Assembly (NCBI RefSeq): GCF_011039175.1
Contig: NZ_JAAKEN010000009.1
Location: forward strand, 59,312 to 123,311
DNA length: 64,000 nucleotides
Origin: Slackia sp. ZJ119
GTDB lineage: Bacteria > Actinomycetota > Coriobacteriia > Coriobacteriales > Eggerthellaceae
Direction of reading: 5' to 3'
Under the pieces are notes generated by a model. The model had not been told where the DNA came from and did not search any database. It worked only from the letters and a program-made list of their open reading frames with translations. Position numbers and translations under genes: made by a program. The number at the start of each line of letters is the position of its first letter. Within the stretch, counting starts at the first letter, position 1. Positions 59,364 through 64,000 of this stretch are shown here, piece after piece.

Positions 59364-59690
59364 CTAATCGTTTGCATCCTGCTCTTTTTGATCCTGCTTG
59401 CCTTTAATGGATTCGGATACGATCTCGACTTCGGCGACGTCGACAATCTCTATCGCTAAGGCGTCCTCCTCCTCGATGATGTCTTCGTTGATGGAGTCAT
59501 CGGACGAGTCGATGAACTGCTTGTAAGCTGTCGCAGCGATGATGCGAGTGGTTGCGAAATCGAAACCTCCGCCGATTATCGCTCCAGCGACGGGAACGAG
59601 CTTTCCAAGATTGACGACGCCGGTCTCGCCGAATTTCGTAGCCAGCCTGAAACCGACTTTCTGATTGATGGCGGCTAGAACAGTAGACGA
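59364..59690 (-). pseudogene. EcsC-family protein, C-terminal remnant
   Basis: On the minus strand a frame encodes LAAINQKVGFRLATKFGETG, then VVNLGKLVPVAGAIIGGGFD and an acidic tail, ending at TAG (59366-59364). This is the end of an EcsC domain. The N-terminal part and any start are missing; upstream it joins a TfoX-like fragment. Confidence 0.6.
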
Positions 59691-59788
59691 CGTATTCGCC
59701 CATCATGGCGCGAGAGGACACCTCGATCAGCTTCTGAGAGCTGATCGAGGACGTATTCCAGGTATTCCTTAGATGACGCCAAGAGCAT
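59690..59788 (-). pseudogene. TfoX N-terminal domain remnant
   Basis: From an ATG at 59788 the minus strand reads MLLASSKEYLEYVLDQLSEA and, after a frameshift, SRAMMGEYVVY, the start of the TfoX_N domain. It ends within about 35 codons at the EcsC fragment, so the two form an accidental chimera. Confidence 0.55.
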
Positions 59789-59874
59789 TCCTTCCTTAGG
59801 GCATGTGCCAATTATAAGCGTGCCGATTGTGACGCATGGGGATGCTTCGGTCGTAAAGATGATTGGAGCATCGA

Positions 59875-59965
59875 ATGACTACTCTTTCCGAATACGGGTT
59901 TCAGGTTCCCGAGCATGCGAGGCGGTATCTGAGGGATTTAGGGTGCGTGCTGCCGCTGAGGTTTA
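59875..59965 (+). pseudogene. phage portal protein, decayed copy 3 (start only)
   Basis: The ATG at 59875 gives MTTLSEYGFQVPEHARRYLR and LGCVLPL, the same N-terminus as the portal fragments at 52042 and 56688, and then runs into unrelated sequence. Upstream it keeps GTGACG...GATGCTTCGGT, also found before copy 1. Confidence 0.6.
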
Positions 59966-60110
59966 GTTGGGCAACAGCCCTGCGAAGAACCTCTGCAGTT
60001 CAGGACTATCTTTCAGAAGCATTTCAAAGAACGCAACTTGCGTTTCGGTTGGCAGCTATTGGAAGTCCTTCTTCATGGCTTCATCGACTGTCGCATTGCT
60101 TTGCTGAAGC
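59963..60110 (-). pseudogene. remnant of the 19407-type prophage-linked gene
   Basis: The minus strand reads TVDEAMKKDFQ, a stop, then LPTETQVAFFEMLLKDSPEL and QRFFAGLLPN, ending at TAA (59965-59963). This parallels the C-terminal half of the intact protein at 19407 (IDAAMKEDFEAMPPRMQ...). It touches portal copy 3, so a whole phage may have been deleted between the two. Confidence 0.5.
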
Positions 60111-60180
60111 TGGTGAGAGCATGCTCGGAGGGCGGCTATAATCGGCTTGTTGCAGTGATGCAAGCATAAACAGTTCAGCA

Positions 60181-60366
60181 ATGCAATCAGGGCCCCCCAA
60201 GGGCTCTTGTACGCTGGTAGAATTTAAGCCCAACCTTGAAGAGTGCATTGGTTATGGCAGTGACCGAAAAGACAAGAATGATGCCATAAAGCTGATGCGC
60301 TACCTAGATGAGTACGATTTTGATAACTTGGGATGCCTTGAGCCGCTGAAAGCAGCGATCGAATGA
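60181..60366 (+). CDS. small hypothetical or fragment (61 aa)
   Basis: An open frame from the ATG at 60181 encodes a charged peptide (LVEFKPNLEECIGYGSDRKD, KNDAIKLMRYLDEYDFDNLG). It has no clear ribosome site, and may be the tail of a lost gene. No family is recognised. Confidence 0.3.
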   Translation: MQSGPPKGSCTLVEFKPNLEECIGYGSDRKDKNDAIKLMRYLDEYDFDNLGCLEPLKAAIE

Positions 60367-60404
60367 GAGCAGAAATGCAGCTTGACGGTAGATAGGTTTA
60401 AGTT

Positions 60405-61376
60405 ATGGGAGGCGAATTGAAAGTCAATACAGATGGAAACCATGTAGAACCAGAGGTTTCGCTTTCTGAGATTCGGCTTGCTAAAACGGAGATAAAGGAC
60501 CTGATACACATTGTTCGCGGACAGCAGATTATGCTGGACAGCGATCTTGCGATGCTTTATGAGGTTGAGACGAAGAACCTAAATAGGGCCGCCGTTCGAA
60601 ATAGTGCGCGCTTTCCTGATGACTTTCGGTTTCAGTTGACTTCGAACGAAGCTGAGACTTTGAGGTGCCAAATTGGAACCTCAAACGACGAAGGCGGTCG
60701 TGGCGGACGCAGATACTTGCCTTATGCCTACACAGAGCAAGGCATTGCGATGCTCTCCGGAGTCTTGCGAAGCGAAGTTGCGATCAGTGCCAGCATCGGT
60801 ATTATGCGGGCTTTTGTTCAGATGCGCCGCTTCCTCGCCGACAATGCTGGATTGTTGCAGCGAATGGATATTATGGAGGGTCGTCAGCTTGAGTACCAAC
60901 GACAAACGGATAGACGATTTGAGCAGGTGTTCGGGTGCTTAGAATCCCAAGGTGCCCAAGAATCCATGCAAAAGGTATTCTTTGACGGGCAAATCTACGA
61001 TGCCTTCGAACTTCTGACGAAGCTGGTCGGAAAAGCCGAAGGGGAGATTATCCTCATTGATGGTTATGTTGATCTGGATACGCTGAATGTGCTGGCTAAA
61101 AAACGAAAGGGCGTGCGCGTTTGGGTATATTCAACCAAGCGCGGAAACAGACTCACTGAAGCCGATGTAGGGAAGTTCAATGCGCAGTACCCGTCACTGG
61201 AAGTCGAGACCACCGATGCATTCCATGACAGGTTTCTTATTCTGGATAAGACCTTTGGGTGTCATATTGGCGCGTCCGTTAAAGATGCTGGCAAGAAATG
61301 TTCCGGGATAACCCGCATCGAGGACGAAGAGATCATCGGCAGTATACTGAAACGCCTTGGTTGCGACGGGGTCTGA
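60405..61376 (+). CDS. ORF6N-domain phage antirepressor-like protein
   Basis: This 323-residue protein has an N-terminal ORF6N domain (IVRGQQIMLDSDLAMLYEVE, TKNLNRAAVRNSARFP, YAYTEQGIAMLSGVL), a DNA-binding module of phage antirepressors. A helical linker is followed by a C-terminal region with FFDGQIYDAFELLTKLVGKA, EIILIDGYVD and FHDRFLILD that resembles a degenerate PLD-like fold. This domain pair is widespread in gut bacteria. The gene has lower GC than the core genome. Confidence 0.85.
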   Translation: MGGELKVNTDGNHVEPEVSLSEIRLAKTEIKDLIHIVRGQQIMLDSDLAMLYEVETKNLNRAAVRNSARFPDDFRFQLTSNEAETLRCQIGTSNDEGGRGGRRYLPYAYTEQGIAMLSGVLRSEVAISASIGIMRAFVQMRRFLADNAGLLQRMDIMEGRQLEYQRQTDRRFEQVFGCLESQGAQESMQKVFFDGQIYDAFELLTKLVGKAEGEIILIDGYVDLDTLNVLAKKRKGVRVWVYSTKRGNRLTEADVGKFNAQYPSLEVETTDAFHDRFLILDKTFGCHIGASVKDAGKKCSGITRIEDEEIIGSILKRLGCDGV

Positions 61377-61590
61377 TTGCCACGTTTGGCAGCGACGTTC
61401 GATGTTGGTTTGCGGATTAGAGATAGACGGTGCTTCGCAGCGGCGGGCGATTTGATCATGATGGTAAGCTATTCGAACAATATGCGTTCAAGCTGGCGGG
61501 CGTTTGATGCGTCCATAGCTGCGAGTATCTGGCGCATCTTGGCTTGGGCAACAGGTGGCCATGAGTTGAAGTCGTCGCAGACGACAGCAA

Positions 61591-61833
61591 CTAGAGCTTT
61601 GTTTTGGCGCCGAGGTCTTTAGAGATCTGTTGTATCTTTTCCAGGGTGTAGCTTTGGGGTGAGCTGGTGGCGAGGTCGGCGCGAAGGAGCATGATCTCGC
61701 GGCTGCTCTCCACGCTCGTGTGGACCGGCCAGCCTGCGATGGGCCCGACGTCGGGGTCGCTCGCGTATCGGTACAGATCTTCGGTGTCGCTTTCGTCCCA
61801 AGGACGGAGTATCAGACTTTCGGTCTCTAACAT
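61591..61833 (-). pseudogene. GNAT (RimJ/RimL-type) acetyltransferase, N-terminal fragment
   Basis: From the ATG at 61833 the minus strand encodes MLETESLILRPWDESDTEDL, then YRYASDPDVGPIAGWPVH, the standard start of this acetyltransferase group. It ends after about 80 residues without the acetyl-CoA-binding motif. The 61377-61590 interval shows no supported gene. Confidence 0.7.
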
Positions 61834-61867
61834 CACTTCAGCCTTTCTCGTGGGCAATGCCTGTTTT

Positions 61868-62080
61868 GGCGTTCTCGTCTAGGGCGTCTGCTCAGCGGCA
61901 GGGCGGCCGGGAGAAGCGGCGTCGAGCTTTCGCACGCTCTTCGAAAGGCCAAGCGCAACGGCGTATCCGCTCCAGATGAGTGCGATGCGTCCGAGCCAAT
62001 CGGCGGGCAGCGCGTGCCCGCCGGCCGTGAGGTTCGCCGTTTCCATATCACCAATCCAATCTGCGATCCTATGCAGTTGT
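61868..62080 (-). pseudogene. MFS transporter remnant, further deleted
   Basis: Only the last ~30 codons and a piece of the upstream part of the remnant at 53700 remain. No open frame of useful length is left. Confidence 0.55.
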
Positions 62081-62186
62081 CAAAGCAAAAAGTGACCGTA
62101 CGCTCACAACCCGTTTTGTCGATGCGGCCAAAGGGCAGGGGGAACGAAGCGATGCGTTTTGCCATGATGGAAGGTGTGCTGAGGGA

Positions 62187-62579
62187 CTAGAGGGGGGTCT
62201 GGTTAATCTGGCTGAGCCAGAAGGCGAGTGTTCCTACCCAAAGGAGCACCATGAACGCTGCCGTGCCGCAAGGGAAGGGACGAGTTGCCCTTCGGCTGAC
62301 TCCGTGAGCAAGGCCGAGGTCGAAGAGCTTGTCGCTGAACGCGTAAGAAAGCATGAGCAGCAGGTTGCAGCCCGACACGATGAAGGAGGGCGGAAGCATC
62401 TCCCGCGGCGAGCCGAAGCGGTCGACCTGGCCTTGCGCGTTCCAGCGCATCGGAATTTCGATGCCTGGAGGGAACTGCGCGATGGCGGCAAGGGAGGCGA
62501 TAACGGGAGCCGCGACGGCGGCTGTCCAAAACAGGATCATGAACAGCTTCTTGACGCCCTGGCTCGCCTTCTCGTTCAT
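62187..62579 (-). CDS. DUF1648 membrane protein, copy 2
   Basis: Its sequence is identical to the 130-residue protein at 54273, with the same ribosome site and divergent operator. It has about four membrane segments. See copy 1 for domain details. Confidence 0.8.
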   Translation of the reverse strand: MNEKASQGVKKLFMILFWTAAVAAPVIASLAAIAQFPPGIEIPMRWNAQGQVDRFGSPREMLPPSFIVSGCNLLLMLSYAFSDKLFDLGLAHGVSRRATRPFPCGTAAFMVLLWVGTLAFWLSQINQTPL

Positions 62580-62666
62580 GTCTGGACCTCCTTGTCTGCG
62601 TGTTCGATTTCTCTCCGTTCATGTTGCCAATCAAATCCGCAATCTGGTGCAGTTGTCAGACCAAAA

Positions 62667-62684
62667 AGTGACCGCTCGGTCACT
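62667..62684. promoter_or_regulatory. TetR-type operator, copy 2
   Basis: The perfect palindrome AGTGACCG-ct-CGGTCACT is repeated here between the divergent DUF1648 and TetR copies. Confidence 0.7.
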
Positions 62685-62732
62685 ATGCATGAAAACGACG
62701 GTACGTTCATCTGAATTTGCGAGGAAAGCGCA

Positions 62733-63332
62733 GTGGTCAAGGACACGAAGCAGAGGATACTCGACGAGGCGCTCGTCATGTTCGCGCAACGCGGCTACGA
62801 GGGAACGAACATGCGCGAGCTCGCGCAGGCGCTCGGGCTGGGCAAATCGGCCCTCTACAAGCACTACGCCAGCAAGGAGGAGATCTGGGCCTCCATGCTC
62901 GACGCGCTCGAAGCCCGCTATTCCAAAAGCTTCGGCTCCGAAGACAACCCGCCTCCCGTTCCAAGCTCGTGCGACGGGCTCGTCGAGATGTCGATGGAGA
63001 TGGTCGGCTTCACCATCCACGACGAGAAGATCGTGCTCACGCGCAGGCTCCTCCTTGCCGAGCAACACCGCGACGATCATGCGAAGGCGCTCGCCTCCGA
63101 GCACTTCCTGAAAAGGCTCGAGCGCATCTTCGCGCACGTGTTTGCGGGCATGATGGACAAGGGCCTGCTGAAACGCTGCGACCCGCAGCTCCTTGCCCTC
63201 GCGTACGCCGCGCCCGTGTCGGCGCTCATCATGGAGTGCGACCGCTACCCGGAAAAGGAGCCCGAGGTCGCAGAGCGCATCCGCACGTTCGCGACCTGTT
63301 TCGCCGAGGCGGCCAAGGAGCAGGGGAAATGA
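62733..63332 (+). CDS. TetR/AcrR-family transcription regulator, copy 2
   Basis: It is identical to the 199-residue regulator at 54819, including the GTG start and GAGGAAAG site. Two identical regulators with identical operators would act on both modules. Confidence 0.92.
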   Translation: MVKDTKQRILDEALVMFAQRGYEGTNMRELAQALGLGKSALYKHYASKEEIWASMLDALEARYSKSFGSEDNPPPVPSSCDGLVEMSMEMVGFTIHDEKIVLTRRLLLAEQHRDDHAKALASEHFLKRLERIFAHVFAGMMDKGLLKRCDPQLLALAYAAPVSALIMECDRYPEKEPEVAERIRTFATCFAEAAKEQGK

Positions 63333-63450
63333 GAGAAGCCGGGCTGTAGTACTTGCGAGATCAAAGGATTGTGGCGGGGCTTTCGCCGACGGGTTATCTG
63401 GTTCTTTTCGACAAAACCTATAATTGACAGGTTTGCGAAAGGGGCACGGA

Positions 63451-64000
63451 TTGCGGGAGTGCATGTTTCAGGTGATGGCGCTGGCGGTGCTCGCCATCTT
63501 CTACGGGGCCTATCTCGTGAAGATGGCGGCACAGGCGAAGAGGGGCATCAGAACCAACCAAGTTGCCAACAGGCGCGGCGAGACGCATGCCGTTGAGGTG
63601 GTTATGAGCATCGCCACCGTGAGCGTCATTATCGTTCAGTTGGTGAGCATCGCCTTTGATTGGAACTGGAATGCGGAGAGCTTTCGCATAGTCGGGTTCG
63701 TGATTGGGCTTGTCGGATGCGGCTTCTTCATCGCTGCGGAGCTGGGGCTTGGGGACAGCTGGAGGGCCGGGGTTCCGAAAGAGGATGATACCCGGTTCGT
63801 CGAAGACGGCATCTACGGATGGAGCAGAAACCCCGCCTTTCTCGGTTTCGACTTGCAGTATATCGGCGTGTGCCTGATGTTTTCCAATGTCCTGACCATA
63901 GCCTTCAGCATCTTCGCCATCGTCATGCTTCATCTGCAGATCCTGCATGAGGAGAACTACCTTTCGCAGAGGTTCGGAAGGGCCTACCTGGACTACCAGA
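63451..64000 (+). CDS. ICMT-family membrane methyltransferase, copy 2 (cut by window end)
   Basis: It is identical to the gene at 55537 as far as can be seen. About 183 of 193 residues are present; the last visible residues are RFGRAYLDYQ. The TTG start is chosen as for copy 1. Confidence 0.85.
   Translation, partial: MRECMFQVMALAVLAIFYGAYLVKMAAQAKRGIRTNQVANRRGETHAVEVVMSIATVSVIIVQLVSIAFDWNWNAESFRIVGFVIGLVGCGFFIAAELGLGDSWRAGVPKEDDTRFVEDGIYGWSRNPAFLGFDLQYIGVCLMFSNVLTIAFSIFAIVMLHLQILHEENYLSQRFGRAYLDYQ

Larger units (their letters stand above)
61847..64000. repeat. large direct repeat, copy 2 (continues beyond window)
   Basis: It matches 53671-56086, with a net loss of about 262 bases in the MFS remnant. 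A shared ACGGC at both edges of the missing segment suggests loss by short-homology deletion. From about 62116 to the window end the copies look identical. Confidence 0.9.

Noticed and set aside
59349..59459. Small plus-strand membrane peptide (36 aa, GTG start)
   Set aside because: It is antisense to the EcsC remnant tail and has no ribosome site; the hydrophobic stretch can be explained by the opposite frame.

Overview
The window looks like a high-GC anaerobic actinobacterial chromosome, most likely class Coriobacteriia, family Eggerthellaceae. This is inferred from strong GC bias, a fused molybdenum-cofactor gene (mobB-mobA), a multi-cluster ferredoxin, the ffs-dnaX-ybaB-recR block, a class B sortase and the style of the surface proteins. 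No tRNA, rRNA or CRISPR array was seen.

1-10,200 is accessory DNA. After an ArsC-like gene (partial), a small hypothetical gene and an ICMT-type methyltransferase comes a ruined type I restriction-modification locus. Its hsdM is cut at the catalytic NPP(F) motif by a roughly 4.26 kb Tn554-like element. The element carries decayed recombinases, a TnpC-like protein, a MazG/DCTPP1-like nucleotide pyrophosphohydrolase and a GIY-YIG nuclease fused to a DUF2075 ATPase. The hsdS gene lies in two halves on opposite strands between 15-bp inverted repeats, so inversion would rebuild a full specificity subunit. A ToxN/TenpN-like toxin candidate with an RNA leader lies inside the invertible segment.

10,200-19,700 is a defective siphovirus-type prophage. 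It has scaffold, capsid, connectors, distal tail protein, tail endopeptidase-like protein, collagen-like and BspA-like host-binding proteins, an XhlA-like protein, holin and a CW_7 endolysin. It has no terminase, portal, major tail or tape-measure gene.

19,900-50,900 is mostly core genome: HTH/protein-kinase pair, sortase B, hot-dog thioesterase, a UPF0104/ATP-grasp/UPF0104 operon, aspS, a beta-lactamase-fold serine hydrolase, AIM24 protein, SRP RNA, dnaX-ybaB-recR, mobBA, ferredoxin, a DUF4143 ATPase between duplicated terminators, an unusual operon of a TIM-barrel/acyl-ligase fusion plus a LeuA-like protein lacking its catalytic residues, a surface protein, a DUF4213/DUF364 protein, a RelE-type toxin-antitoxin pair and a flavodoxin-like protein.

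51,000-64,000 is a graveyard of accessory DNA: three portal-gene fragments, a DUF3800 gene with a structured leader, a CdiA-CT-like nuclease, AbrB-like and other membrane proteins, an ORF6N protein, and fragments of MFS, GNAT, TfoX and EcsC genes. A DUF1648/TetR/ICMT module is present twice as a direct repeat of more than 2.1 kb.

Two small repeat families cut across these regions. One is a MITE-like element of about 160 bp whose terminal TAG supplies the stop codon of neighbouring genes. The other is a pair of 76-77 bp palindromic elements upstream of aspS.
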